Assembly (NCBI RefSeq): GCF_900141985.1
Contig: NZ_FQZK01000008.1
Span: 186,001-250,000 of the forward strand
From: Nocardiopsis flavescens
GTDB lineage: Bacteria; Actinomycetota; Actinomycetes; Streptosporangiales; Streptosporangiaceae
Length of the DNA: 64,000 bases
Direction: 5' to 3'
Of the stretch, positions 33,106 to 44,600 are shown in pieces. Position 1 is the first letter of the stretch. Each line of letters opens with the position of its first letter. A program made the translations under genes and the position numbers. Below the pieces are notes generated by a model. It was not told where the DNA came from. It was given only the letters and a program-made list of their open reading frames with translations, and did not search any database.

Positions 33106-36100
33106 CGGACCACGTCCCCGCCGGTCACCGTGTCCAGGTGCTTGAGGATGCCGGGGGCGTAGGGCACCGACAGCATGCCGAAGTGGTCGCCGGGGACGTC
33201 CACGATCCGCAGGTCGCCCAGGACCAGGCGCTCCCAGTAGTCGGTGACGCTCTCCTTGTTCCCGGGGAAGGGGTAGGCGCCGCCGTGCCGGACGAAGGTG
33301 ACGTCGCCCGCGTAGGGCTGCGGCTCGTAGCGCGAGATGGAGAACACGCTCTGGCGGAAGATGCGGAACATCTCGTCCAGCGCCTCGGGCTCGTAGGTGC
33401 CCGCCGAGGGCGGCACGGCCGCGCACATGCGCGCCACCCGCACCTCGCGCGGCACCCCGGCCAGGGCGCGAAAGGCCGCGGCGACGTCGGCGTACTCCCC
33501 CTCCAGGCGGCCGATGGCCCCGTCCGGGAGCAGCCCCGGGGTGGCCTCCAGCAGCAGGTCGGAGGCGGCCGAGACGCGGTTCTCGTCCGCCGGGAACCCG
33601 ACCGAGACCGGGTCGATGCCCATCATCACGGCGAACGCGTACTCCGAGATGAGCTCGTCGTCGAGGCGGAAGGGCGGGCGGTGCGTGCTGATCGCGGTGA
33701 GCGAGGCGACCTCGGCGCCGGCCTCGGTGAGGGTGCGGGCGACCTCGGTGGCGAGGAGCCCGCCCAGGCAGTAGCCCACCACGTGGAAGCGGTCGCCGCC
33801 GCGCTCCAGCAGCGCGCGGGCGTAGTCGGCCGCCCACGTCTCGATGACCGCGGCCGGGTCGGCCGCCAGGAACGCGGGCACGTCGGGCAGCTCCAGGCCG
33901 ACCAGGGTGCCGCGGCCGGCGGAGCGGCGGCGGATCTCGGTGATCAGGGCCCGGTAGGGGATGAGCGTGCCCGTGCCCGCGTGGACGAGGGCGGTGACCG
34001 TGCCCCCGCCGGGGCCGTTGAGGGGCACGTACGGGTCCGCGGCGCCGCCGGGGGCGGCCTCGCGCTGTCCGGAGAGGTCGCGCAGGTAGGAGGCCAGGCC
34101 CGCGACGGTCGGCGTGCGCAGCATGTGGCGCAGCACGACCTCCCACTCGATGTCCTCGCCGGTGCCGGGCAGGACCTCGCCCAGGCGGCCGACCATGCGG
34201 GCGACCAGCAGGGAGTCCCCGCCCAGGTCGAAGAAGTCGTCGTCGCGTCCCACCCGGGTGCGCTCCAGGAGCCCGGCCCACAGCCCGGCCAGGGCGCGCT
34301 CCAGGTCGTCGGCGGGCTCGGCGGACAGCGTCTCCACCGCGTCCACACCCTCGTCCCGGGGCAGGTCGCGGGCCAGCGCGGCGCGGTCGACCTTGCCGTT
34401 GCCGGTCAGCGGCAGGGAGTCCAGGACCCGCCACCGGGCGGGCACCATGTAGTCCGGCAGGCGGGCGGCGGTGTGGCGGACCAGCTCGTCGGGCCCGACC
34501 GGGGCGCGGTCCGTCTTGAGCCGGGTCAGGTACAGGGTCTGCCCGGTGCCCGAGAGCGGGTCGGCGGCGTCGGGCAGCACGAGCGGCGGCGCCGCCCCGG
34601 CGCGCTCCAGGGCCCGCGCCCACTGCCCGCGGTCCAGGAAGGTGCGGTCGTCCTCGGTGCGGTCGTCGCGGTGGCCGCCGTCCAGGCCCTCCAGGAACTC
34701 CATGGAGACCAGCAGGGCCGGGTCGGCTTCGAGGGTGGTCTCGATGAAGAGCAGGTGGCCGCCGGGGACGAGCATCTCCGCCGTGCGGGCCAGCGCGGTG
34801 TCGGCGCTGACGGCGTTGTGCAGGACGTTGGCCGCCACGACCGCGTCGAAGGAGTTGGGCTCGCGCCCCTGGGAGCGGGGGTCGCGGTCGAGGTCGTACA
34901 GGCCGAAGGACACCCACGGGAAGTCGGCGAACCGCTCCCTGGCCTCGGTGAGGAAGAACGGCGACACGTCCGTGAAGAGGTACTCGACGGCGTGTCCGGC
35001 CAGGGCGTGGACCACGGCCTCGGTGGTGCCGCCCACCCCCGCGCCGACCTCCAGGACGCGTAGGGGCGTGTCGCCGGTGCGGCGGCGCGCGATCTCGGCG
35101 AGCGCCGCGGCGGCGGAGGCGTTGAGGTGGCGGATGGCGAGGTTGTCGCGGTAGGCGGCCCCGGCGGTGTCGAGCGCGGCGCCGGGGAACAGCAGGGTGC
35201 GCACGTCCAGGTCGCCGCGCAGGAGTTCGGGCAGCCGCTCGGAGCAGGCCCGCATGTAGTCCAGGACCTCGGTGCCGTAGTCGATCCGCGCCTCCAGGCC
35301 GGCCAGCTCCTCCCAGCCGCGGGCGTGCTCCTCGCGGGTGACCGCGACCGGGTCGCGGAAGGCGTCGCCGTCGCGGGTGAGGCGGCCGGCGTCGGCGAGC
35401 GCGCCCAGCCAGCGGCGGACCAGCCGGTGGTGCCTGCGGTCCGCCCCCAGCGCGGCGGCGGCCTCGGCGGCGGTGTGGGCGGTGCCCCGGAACAGGCCTG
35501 CCCCGGTCAGGGTGAGGGTGATCGCCTCCAGCGCGGTGGTGCGCATCCGCTCCAGGAAGGCTTCGAGCCCGGCGCGGTCGAGTCCGGCCGCGGCCTGCTC
35601 CACCGCCGTGCGGGCGGCGCCGGCGACGGCGTCCTCCACGGCGGCGCGCGGGCCGGCCCCGCGGACGGCCGTCTCCACGAAGCCGGCCAGGCGCCGGTCC
35701 CTGCGGTCGCCCACGGCCAGGACGGCGGCCGAGGCCACGGCCGGGTGGGAGAGCACCGCGGCCTCGATCTCGGCGAGTTCGACCCGGTGCCCGCGGATCT
35801 TGACCTGGTCGTCCTCGCGGCCGAGGAACTCGATGTCGCCGCCGGGCCGGTAGCGTCCCAGGTCGCCGGTGCGGTAGAGCCGCTCCCCCGTCCCGGGGCG
35901 GGTGACGAAGCGCTCGGCGGTGCGGGCGGCGTCGCCCAGGTAGCCCGTGGCGACGCCCGCGCCGCCGATGTAGAGCTCCCCGGCGACCCAGTCGGGGCGG
36001 TCCCGCATGCGCTCGTCGAGCACGTGGAAGGTCTGGTTGGTGAGGGGGCGGCCGTAGGGGACGCTCGGCCAGGCGGGGTCCGGCTCCCCGATGCGGTGGT

Positions 36101-38594
36101 GGATGGACCAGATGGAGCCCTCGGTGGCCCCGCCGAGGCCGTACAGCTCGGTGCCGGGCAGGTGGGCGCGGACGCGCCCGGGCAGGGTGAGGGGGATCCA
36201 GTCGCCGGAGAGCAGCGCCGCCCGCAGCGCGGTGGGGGCGCCGTCGGGGGCGGTGGCCAGGTAGTCGGCGAGCATGGCCATCTGCGCGGGCACGGAGTTC
36301 CACAGGGTCACCCCGTGCTCGCGGGCCAGCTCGGCCCAGTGCGAGGGGTCCCCCCGGCGCTCGGCGTCGGGAAGGACGATCGCGCCGCCCCGGCCCGGGG
36401 GGCCGAAGAGGTCGTACACGGACAGGTCGAACCCCAGGGCGGCCAGGCCCAGCACGCGGTCCCCGGGGCCCACGGAGAGGCGGCGGTCGATGTCCTCCAC
36501 GGTGTTCAGGGCGGCGCGGTGCGCGATGACCACGCCCTTGGGGGTGCCGGTGGAGCCGGAGGTGTAGATGACGTAGGCCGGGTCGTCGGGCGAGACCGGC
36601 CGCTCGGGCAGCGCGGTGGGGGCGGGGCCCTCGGGGGCGGTGTCCACCTCGATGACGGCGGTGTCCGCGCCCCAGTCGCCCAGGGCGGCCAGCCAGGACT
36701 GGGTGAGGACGTGCCGGACCCCGGCGTCGCCCAGGATGGCGCGGCGGCGGGCGGCGGGCTGGGTGGTGTCGACCGGGACGTAGACGGTTCCGGCCAGCAG
36801 GGCGGCGTAGGCGGCGACGACCTGCTCGGGGCCCTTGTCCATGACGATGGCGACGCGGTCGCCCGGCGCGGCGCCGGCCCCGCGCAGCAGGGCCGCCGTG
36901 CCCGCGGCGCGCCGCCACAGCTCCCCGTGCGAGACCACGCGCCCGCCGTGCAGCACGGCCGGGGCGCCGGGGGTCTCCAGGGCGCGGGCCAGCGCGTTCT
37001 CGTGGAGCAGGGCGTCGGGCAGCGGGCCCTCGGTGGAGTTGGCCCGGGTGCGCGTGAGCACCTGTTCGGCGGGCAGCGGGACCGGGTCCGCCGCGTCCCA
37101 GGCGGCGTCGGAGCCGGCCAGGCGGCGCAGCAGGTCGTGGTAGGCGCGGAAGGCGTCGCCGGCCATGCCCTCCGGGAGCACGCCCTCGCGGACGTCCCAG
37201 CGCAGGGCCAGGGTGTCGCCGTTCAGGGAGACCTGGCAGTCCACCCACACCTGGGGGGTCTGGGAGAGTCCGTACACCTCCCGGGCCGCCCACGCGCCGG
37301 GGTCGGGCTCGCCGTCGTCGGCGCCCAGCGCGCCGGTGAAGACGACCGGCATCAGCACGGCGGTCTCGTCCCGGCGCCGGGACAGCTCGGCCAGCAGCTC
37401 GCCGCCCGAGTACAGGCCGTGGTCCAGGTCCTCGATGAGCCGGGCCTGGCGGGCGGCGGCGCGCTCGGTGAAGGTGGCGCCGTCGTCGGCGCGCACCGCC
37501 AGCAGGGTCAGCGAGGTGAAGTCGCCGACAACGCGGCCCAGGTCCGGGTGCGTGTCCGGGCGCCGGGGCACCGGCAGGTTGAGCGTGAAGTCGGGTCGGC
37601 GCGACCACAGGCCGACCACCTCGGCGTAGGCGGCCAGGGCGACCGAGGAGGGCGTCAGCCCGCGGTCCGCGGCGCGGGTGCGCAGCGCCTTCCAGACGTC
37701 GGGCTCCAGGCGGGCGGAGAGCCGGGTGAACCGCGCCGAGGCGTCGGCGGCGTGGTCGGCCAGGGGGAGTTCGGGCGCCGGGGGCAGCGTGTCCGCGCGG
37801 TCCGCCCAGTAGGCGCGGTCGCGGTGGTACCCGGCGCCGTCGCGCAGCGCCCGCTGTGCCAGGACGTGGTCGCGGAAGGTCGCCTCCAGGGCGGGCAGGG
37901 CGAGGGCGGGGTCGTCGTAGAGCGCGCGCAGCTCCTCCAGGAGCAGGCGCACGCTCGTGTAGTCGGCGACGAGCAGGTCGGCGGACAGGTGCAGGACCGC
38001 CAGGTCCGCCCCGCGGGTCAGGTGCAGCCGCACCAGCGGCCAGGAGGAGGGGTCGGGGACCAGGTCGCGCAGGCGCTCCCGGGTCCGCCCGGCGTGGGGG
38101 CGGGGGTCGGCGGCGCCCACGTCGGTGACGGTGAGGGACTCGCCGGGGGCATCGGGGAGCACCTGCTGGTGCCCCTGGGGGGAGACCACGGCGCGGAGCA
38201 TGTCGTGCCGGTCCACCAGGGCGTTCCAGGCGGTGCGCAGGCGGTCCGGGTCCAGGTCGTCGAACTCCAGCTCGGCGTAGGCGTGGCAGGCGACGCCGCC
38301 GTAGTCGTAGGCCGAGCCCCGGCCGACCAGGTAGGCGCCCTGGACGTCGGTGAGGGGGAAGGGCTCGTGGCGCGCCCCGGGGTCGGGGACCAGGGCGGGG
38401 GCGGCCGGCTCCTCCAGCAGGGCCAGGACCGCGTCGCGGTGCTCGCGCAGCAGGGCGCGCCGTTCGTCGGTGAGGGTGCCCGAGGGCGCGCGGAAGTGGA
38501 TGCGTCCGGCGTCGGCCCACAGGTGGACGCCCTCCGCACGGAGTGCGTCGAGCAGGGCGCGCGGGTCGTCGGGGGTGGCGGGGGTGGGCTGCAC
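33102..38594 (-). CDS. NRPS: docking-Cy-A(MT)-PCP-TE, cysteine module (PchF-like)
   Basis: 1830 residues. A TubC-type docking domain (8-60) should accept the first NRPS. The Cy domain (75-505) has the full DxxxxDxxS motif at D206-D211-S214. The A domain (530-970) has code residues D723, L724, Y727, N766, L794, S796, L820, I828, W829, K1401, which reads DLYNLSLIWK, the textbook Cys code. A methyltransferase (about 975-1365, motif LEVGAGVGG at 1191) interrupts the A domain before its last motif, as in PchF, where it N-methylates the thiazolidine. The PCP serine is S1461. The TE (1530-1825) has C1609 in GYCLG instead of Ser, with H1804. The GTG at 38594 has GAGGAGA upstream. Confidence 0.95.
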   Translation of the reverse strand: MQPTPATPDDPRALLDALRAEGVHLWADAGRIHFRAPSGTLTDERRALLREHRDAVLALLEEPAAPALVPDPGARHEPFPLTDVQGAYLVGRGSAYDYGGVACHAYAELEFDDLDPDRLRTAWNALVDRHDMLRAVVSPQGHQQVLPDAPGESLTVTDVGAADPRPHAGRTRERLRDLVPDPSSWPLVRLHLTRGADLAVLHLSADLLVADYTSVRLLLEELRALYDDPALALPALEATFRDHVLAQRALRDGAGYHRDRAYWADRADTLPPAPELPLADHAADASARFTRLSARLEPDVWKALRTRAADRGLTPSSVALAAYAEVVGLWSRRPDFTLNLPVPRRPDTHPDLGRVVGDFTSLTLLAVRADDGATFTERAAARQARLIEDLDHGLYSGGELLAELSRRRDETAVLMPVVFTGALGADDGEPDPGAWAAREVYGLSQTPQVWVDCQVSLNGDTLALRWDVREGVLPEGMAGDAFRAYHDLLRRLAGSDAAWDAADPVPLPAEQVLTRTRANSTEGPLPDALLHENALARALETPGAPAVLHGGRVVSHGELWRRAAGTAALLRGAGAAPGDRVAIVMDKGPEQVVAAYAALLAGTVYVPVDTTQPAARRRAILGDAGVRHVLTQSWLAALGDWGADTAVIEVDTAPEGPAPTALPERPVSPDDPAYVIYTSGSTGTPKGVVIAHRAALNTVEDIDRRLSVGPGDRVLGLAALGFDLSVYDLFGPPGRGGAIVLPDAERRGDPSHWAELAREHGVTLWNSVPAQMAMLADYLATAPDGAPTALRAALLSGDWIPLTLPGRVRAHLPGTELYGLGGATEGSIWSIHHRIGEPDPAWPSVPYGRPLTNQTFHVLDERMRDRPDWVAGELYIGGAGVATGYLGDAARTAERFVTRPGTGERLYRTGDLGRYRPGGDIEFLGREDDQVKIRGHRVELAEIEAAVLSHPAVASAAVLAVGDRRDRRLAGFVETAVRGAGPRAAVEDAVAGAARTAVEQAAAGLDRAGLEAFLERMRTTALEAITLTLTGAGLFRGTAHTAAEAAAALGADRRHHRLVRRWLGALADAGRLTRDGDAFRDPVAVTREEHARGWEELAGLEARIDYGTEVLDYMRACSERLPELLRGDLDVRTLLFPGAALDTAGAAYRDNLAIRHLNASAAAALAEIARRRTGDTPLRVLEVGAGVGGTTEAVVHALAGHAVEYLFTDVSPFFLTEARERFADFPWVSFGLYDLDRDPRSQGREPNSFDAVVAANVLHNAVSADTALARTAEMLVPGGHLLFIETTLEADPALLVSMEFLEGLDGGHRDDRTEDDRTFLDRGQWARALERAGAAPPLVLPDAADPLSGTGQTLYLTRLKTDRAPVGPDELVRHTAARLPDYMVPARWRVLDSLPLTGNGKVDRAALARDLPRDEGVDAVETLSAEPADDLERALAGLWAGLLERTRVGRDDDFFDLGGDSLLVARMVGRLGEVLPGTGEDIEWEVVLRHMLRTPTVAGLASYLRDLSGQREAAPGGAADPYVPLNGPGGGTVTALVHAGTGTLIPYRALITEIRRRSAGRGTLVGLELPDVPAFLAADPAAVIETWAADYARALLERGGDRFHVVGYCLGGLLATEVARTLTEAGAEVASLTAISTHRPPFRLDDELISEYAFAVMMGIDPVSVGFPADENRVSAASDLLLEATPGLLPDGAIGRLEGEYADVAAAFRALAGVPREVRVARMCAAVPPSAGTYEPEALDEMFRIFRQSVFSISRYEPQPYAGDVTFVRHGGAYPFPGNKESVTDYWERLVLGDLRIVDVPGDHFGMLSVPYAPGILKHLDTVTGGDVVR

Positions 38595-38646
38595 GGTGTG
38601 TTCTCCTCAGGGGTCCGGGGGCGGTCCCCGGTCGGGTGGGGCGGGG

Positions 38647-41600
38647 TCAGATGACGCCGGTGCTCACGTCGCCGGGTTCGGCGGCGCGGACCTGGCCGGC
38701 GAGGGCGGCGAGGGTGGGGACGGCCAGGAAGGAGCGGGTGGAGATCTCCGCGGCCGTCTCCCGGCGCAGGGCCGTGATCATGCGGATGGCCAGGAGGCTG
38801 CTGCCGCCCAGGGCGAAGAAGTTGGCCTCCCGGTCGTCCACCGGGACGCCGAGCACCTCCTCCCACACCCGGGCGATCCGCTTCTCCGCGTCGTCGGCGG
38901 GCGGTGCGCCCGGGGCCGGGGCCTCGCGCGCGGCCAGGGCCGCCAGCGCGGCGGTGTCGACCTTGCCGTTGGGCGTGAGCGGGATGTCCTCCAGGACGCG
39001 CACGGTGGCGGGGATCGCGTGGGCGGGCAGCCGCCGGGCCAGGTGGGCGGCGAGGTCGCCGTGGGAGGGGGCGGGGTCCCCGGCGGCCACGAAGGCCGCG
39101 AGCCTGCGGGCGGCGCGGTCCCCGACCGCCACCACGGCCGCCCGGCGCACCGCCGGGTGGTCCTCCAGGGCGGCCTCGACCTCGCCGGGTTCGAGCCGGT
39201 GCCCGCCGACCTTGACCTGGCGGTCGGTGCGGCCCAGGAACTCCAGGAGTCCCTCCGCGCGGTAGCGGCCCAGGTCGCCGGTGCGGTACCAGCGCTCGCC
39301 GCGGACGGTGGGGAACCGCTCGGCGGTGCGCCCGGGGTCGCCCCGGTAGCCGCGGGCCACCCCGGCGCCGCCGATCCACAGCTCGCCCGGCACCCAGTCG
39401 GGGCAGTCCCGGCCGTGGGGGTCGACGACCCGGTAGCGCTGGCCGCGCAGCGGGGTCCCGTAGGGCACCGAGGGCCATCCGGGGGGCGCGTGCCCGCCGT
39501 CGAAGGCGTTGGACCAGATGGACGCCTCGGTGGCGCCGCCCAGGGCGACCAGGTGGGTGCGGCCGCCGGTGGCGGCGCGCAGGCGGCGGGACAGGTCGGT
39601 ACCGACCCAGTCCCCGGAGACCAGGGCCAGGCGCAGGGAGCGGGAGGGCCCGGCGTCGCCGGCCGCCAGGAGCAGCATGTCCAGCAGGGCGGGCACGGTG
39701 TTCCACACCGTCACCTGGTGCTCGGCGCACAGCTCCAGCCATCGCCGGGGCTCGCGCCGCTCCTCCTCCCGCGGGACGACCAGGGCGCCTCCCGCGCCGA
39801 GCAGGCCGAACACGTCGTAGACGGAGAGGTCGAAGTCGAGCGCCGACAGGGCCAGGACGCGGTCGCCGGGGCCGACGCGGTAGCGGTCGTTGATCTCCGC
39901 GACGGTGTTCAGGGCCGCGGCGTGGGTGATCTCCACCCCCTTGGGGTCGCCGGTGGACCCGGAGGTGAACACCACGTAGGCGGTAGCGCCGGGGGCGACC
40001 GGGACGGGGGCCTCCAGCGGCTCGGACGCCGCCAGCTCGCCGACCTCCACGGAGCGCCCGGCGGCCTCGTCGGCGCCGACCGTCAGGACCGTCCCGGCGG
40101 CTGCGTGCACGCGCGCCCGGCGCAGGGGCGGCTGGCCGGTGCCGACGGGCACGTACGCGGCCCCGGCCGCCAGAACGCCCAGGACGGCGCAGACCTGGTC
40201 GGCGCCCTTGGGCAGGTGGACGCCGACGGCGTCGCCGGGGCGCACGCCGCGGGCGCGCAGCCCGGCCGCGATCCGCAGGGCCCGCTCCGCGGTCCCGGCG
40301 TGGGTGAGGACGCCGTCGGCGGTGATGAGGGCGGGGTCGGCGCCGCGCCGCGCGGCCCGCGCGAAGAAGGCGCCGTGCAGGGTCCCCGCCGGGAGGGGCC
40401 CGCCGGTGTCGTTCATGGAGGCCCGGACCCGCGCCTGGGCGGTGGGCACCGGGTCGGCCGCCAGGGCGGGCCAGGCCCGCGCGCCGCCGCGGGCCAGGCC
40501 GCGCAGCAGGTCGAGGTAGGCGGCGAACATGCCGTCCAGCACGCCGGGGCGGAACAGCTCCTCGACCGCGTCCCAGTACACGTCCAGGCCGCCCTCGCGT
40601 TCGAGGACCTGGTTGTCCAGGTGGACCTGCGGGGACTGGGACAGGCCCCGGACCCGGGCGGGGAACTCCGGGGACAGGTCCAGGGAGACCCCCTCCCCCA
40701 CGCCCAGGGAGCCGGTGAACACCACCGGGACCCCGGCCTGGGCGGTGCCGTCGCGCCGGGTCAGCTCCCGCAGGACCTCCTCGGCCGACACCTCCCGGTG
40801 GTCCAGGTCCCGGCCCAGGCCGCGCTGGAGTTCGCGGGCGGCCTCCAGCGGGTCCTGGCCGGGCTCGCGCCCGTAGGAGGCCAGGGACAGGGAGGTGAAG
40901 TCGCCCAGGACCCGGCCGATGCCGGGGTGGACGTCGCGGCGGTTGAACAGGGTGAGGGTGACGCTGAGCCGGGTCTGCCCGCTCCACGCGGCGAGCACCT
41001 CGCCGTAGCAGGCCAGGAGCAGGGCGGAGGGGGTGAGGCCCTCGGCCCGGGCCAGGGCGGTGAGGGCGCGCCACTGGCCGGGGTCCAGGTGGTCGGCGCG
41101 GCGGGTGAAGCGGGGCGCCTCGACCCGCGCCGGGTCGGCGGCCAGGGGCAGGGCCGGGGCGGGCGGCAGGTCGCGCACGCGCTCCCGCCAGTACTCCAGG
41201 GCGCGCTCCCGCCGCCGCGGGTCCTGCGCGACACCGGTGGCGTAGTCCCGGAAGGTGACCTCCAGGGGTTCCAGGGGCGCGTCGGGGTCGCGGTACAGCA
41301 GGTCCAGCTCGGTGTAGAAGGTCATGATGCTGAGCGCGTCCAGGACCAGGTAGTCCAGGCCCACGCCCAGCCGGACGCGTTCGGTGCCGCCGTCGGTGTA
41401 GCGCAGTGCGCGGATGTCGAACAGGGGCCAGCGGGCGGGGTCCAGGACGCGGTGGGACATGGTGTGGAAGAAGGCGTCGAGCGCCGCCCCCGGGTCGCCG
41501 GGGCCGGCGTCCCGCACGGGGATGCGGACGGCGGGGACCTCGGGCAGGACCCGCTGGTCCCCGTTGTCGTCGAAGACCGCGCGGAGCATGTCGTGCCGGG

Positions 41601-44600
41601 CGACGAGCCGGTCCAGCGCGCGCTCCAGCCGTCCCAGGTCCACGTCGGCGCCGTCGAACTCGGTGTAGTGGTAGGTGCCGACGCCGCCCAGGGTGAAGGC
41701 GGGGTCGCGGCCGGTCAGGTAGGCGCGCTGCACGCCGGTCGGGGGGAAGGGCTCGTGGCGGGAGCCGGGGTCGTGCGCGAGGACCCGCGGGCCGTCCGCC
41801 TCGCCCGGCTCCGGCAGGGCCGCGGCGAAGTCGGCCAGGACCGGGTGGACGAACAGGTCGGCCACGCCCGCGCCGGCGTAGCCGCGCTCCCGCAGCGCCG
41901 CCACCAGCCGGGTGGCCAGCAGCGAGTCGCCGCCCAGGGCGAAGAAGGACGAGGTGCGCGAGACGGAGGCGGCTCCGAGCAGGCCGGACCAGAGGTCGGC
42001 CACCTCCCGTTCGCGCTCCCCGCGGGGCGGGTCGCCCGCGTCCGGGGCGCCGGCGGCGCGGTCGCGCAGCAGGCGCTCCAGGGCGGCGCGGTCGGGTTTG
42101 CCGTTGGGGGTGAGCGGCAGCGCGGGGACGGCCTCCAGGACGGCGGGGACCATGGACGCGGGCAGCAGGTCCCGCAGGTGGGCGCCGAGCGCCGCGGCCG
42201 GGTCGAGGGGGTCGGCGCCCGGCGCCGGGACGACGGCGGCGGCGAGCACGGGGGCCGGGCCGCGCAGGACCAGGGCGAGGGCCGCCGCGACCCCGGGGTG
42301 CGCGGTCAGGGCGGCCTCGACCTCGCCGGTCTCGATCCGCACGCCGTTGACCTTGACCTGGTGGTCCAGGCGGCCGAGGAACTCCAGGGAGCCGTCGGGC
42401 AGGTACCGGGCCCCGTCGCCGGTGCGGTACCAGCGCCGCCCGTCCGCCCGGACGAACCGGTCGGCGGTGGCGCCGGGGTCGCCGCGGTACCCGAGGGCCA
42501 GGCCGGCCCCGCCCACCCAGAGCTCGCCGGGCACCAGGTCGGGGCGGTCGTTTCCCCGGGTGTCGACGACCCGGCAGCGCACCCCGGGGAGCGGGCGGCC
42601 CCAGGGGACGTGGCCCCACGCGGGGTCGGGCTCCGCCACCTCCAGCAGGGTGGAGTGGACGGCGGCCTCGGTCATGCCTCCCAGCGCCAGGAAGCGGCAC
42701 TCCGGGGCGAGCGCGCGCAGGCGTCCGGGCAGGTCGGCGCCGACGCGGTCGCCGCCGAGCAGGACGGCGCGCAGCGGCGGGGCCGGGGCCTGGCCCGACT
42801 CGGCGGCGGTCAGGAGCATGTCGAGCAGCGCGGGCACGCAGTTGAGGAGGGTGGCCCCGGTGCGCGCGGCGGTCCGCGCCCACCCCGCCGCGTCGCGGCG
42901 CGCGTCGGAGTCCACCAGGACGGCGGACCCGCCGGCCGACAGGGGCGCGAACAGGTCGAAGACGGACATGTCGAAGTCGATCTCCGCGAGGGCCAGGGTG
43001 CGGTCCCGCGGCCCCGTGCCCAGCAGGGCGTTGAGGACGTCCACGGTGTGGGCGGCGGCCCGGTGGGGGACCTCCACGCCCTTGGGCTCCCCGGTGGACC
43101 CGGAGGTGAACAGCACGTAGGCGGGGGCGTCCGGGGAGGCTTCCCGGGGCGCGGCGGCCCGGCCCTCCAGGGCCTGGGCGAGGGTGAGCGCGGGGACGTC
43201 GGCGCCGGCCAGGACGGCCGGGTCGTCGGAGAGCAGCAGCGCGGGGGCGCCGCGCTCCAGGATCGCGCGCCGGCGGGCGGGGGGCTGCTGCGCGCCCACC
43301 GGCAGGTAGGCGCGGCCCGCCGCCAGGATCCCCAGCAGGGCGGCGACCTGGTCGGCGCCCCGGGGCAGGCACAGGGCGACGGCCTCCCCCGGCGGGGCGG
43401 CGTCGGCCACCGCCCCGGCGATGCGCAGGGCGCGGTCTGCCAGCTCCCCGTAGGAGGTCTCCGTGCCGTCGGCGGCGACCAGCGCCGGGGCCGCGGGCGC
43501 GGTGCGGGCGTGCTCGAAGAAGCGCGCGTGGAGGGTGCGGGGGGCGGGGGCGGGCGGGCCGGCGGCCGGGGTGTCCCTGGTGCCGTCGTGGGCGGCGGGC
43601 ACGTGCGGGCGGAACGGCCGCGACCACGCCCCCGGGTCGTCGACGAGGGACTCGACGAGGTCGCGGTAGGCGTCGAAGGCCGCCTCGGCGGTCCCGGGCT
43701 CGAAGGCGTGCTCGCGCAGGTCCCAGTTGAGCAGCAGGCCGCCGTCGAGTTCGGTGACCTGGGCGTCCAGCCACACCTGGGGGCCCTGGGAGATGATGTG
43801 CACCGGTGCGCCGAAAACGCGCTGGACGGCGTCGCCGAACAGCGGGCCCAGGCCGATCGCGCTCGTGTAGACGACGGGCATGGGGACCATCGGCCCGCCG
43901 TGGAGCCGGGCCAGGTCGCGCAGCACTTCAACGCCCCCGTACGCGCCGTGGTCGACGGCGGCGTGCAGGTCGCGCCGGACCGTCCTGGCGCGCTCGGCGA
44001 AGGGGACCGCGTCGGCGGTGTCGACGGACAGCAGCACCGAACCGCTGAAGTCGCCGACCAGCCGGTCCACGTCGGGGTGCAGCGGGGCGCGGTCGAAGAG
44101 CGGCAGGTTGAGGGTGAACGCGGGTGCGGCGCTCCAGGCGCCCAGGACCTCGGCGAAGGCCGCCGCCAGGGCCGCCGCGGGGGTGGACCCGGCGGCGCGG
44201 GCGCGGTCGGCCAGCGCCCGGGTGCGCTCCGGGGTGAGCCGGTGGTGCAGGCGGGTGGAGCGGGCCAGGCGGGAGCCGGCGGGGGTGGGCCGGGAGGCGT
44301 CGACCACCGTGGGGAGCGCGGGGGCCGGGGGCAGGTCGGGCAGGCGCCCGTGCCACCAGGCGCGGGCCCGCTCGGCGGCTCCGGTGTCGCGGGCGGCGCG
44401 GTCGGCCAGGTAGCGGGCGAAGTCGTAGTCGAGCGGGGCGCGGTCGCGCCCCTCGTAGGCGGCCACGAGGTCGTCGAGCAGGACGCGCAGGCTGAGGGCG
44501 TCGGCCACGGCCATGTCCAGGTCCACGTGCAGGCGGGTGCGGCCCCGCGGCAGCAGCGTCAGCGCGACGTCCAGGACCTGCCCGCGGGACAGGTCCATGC

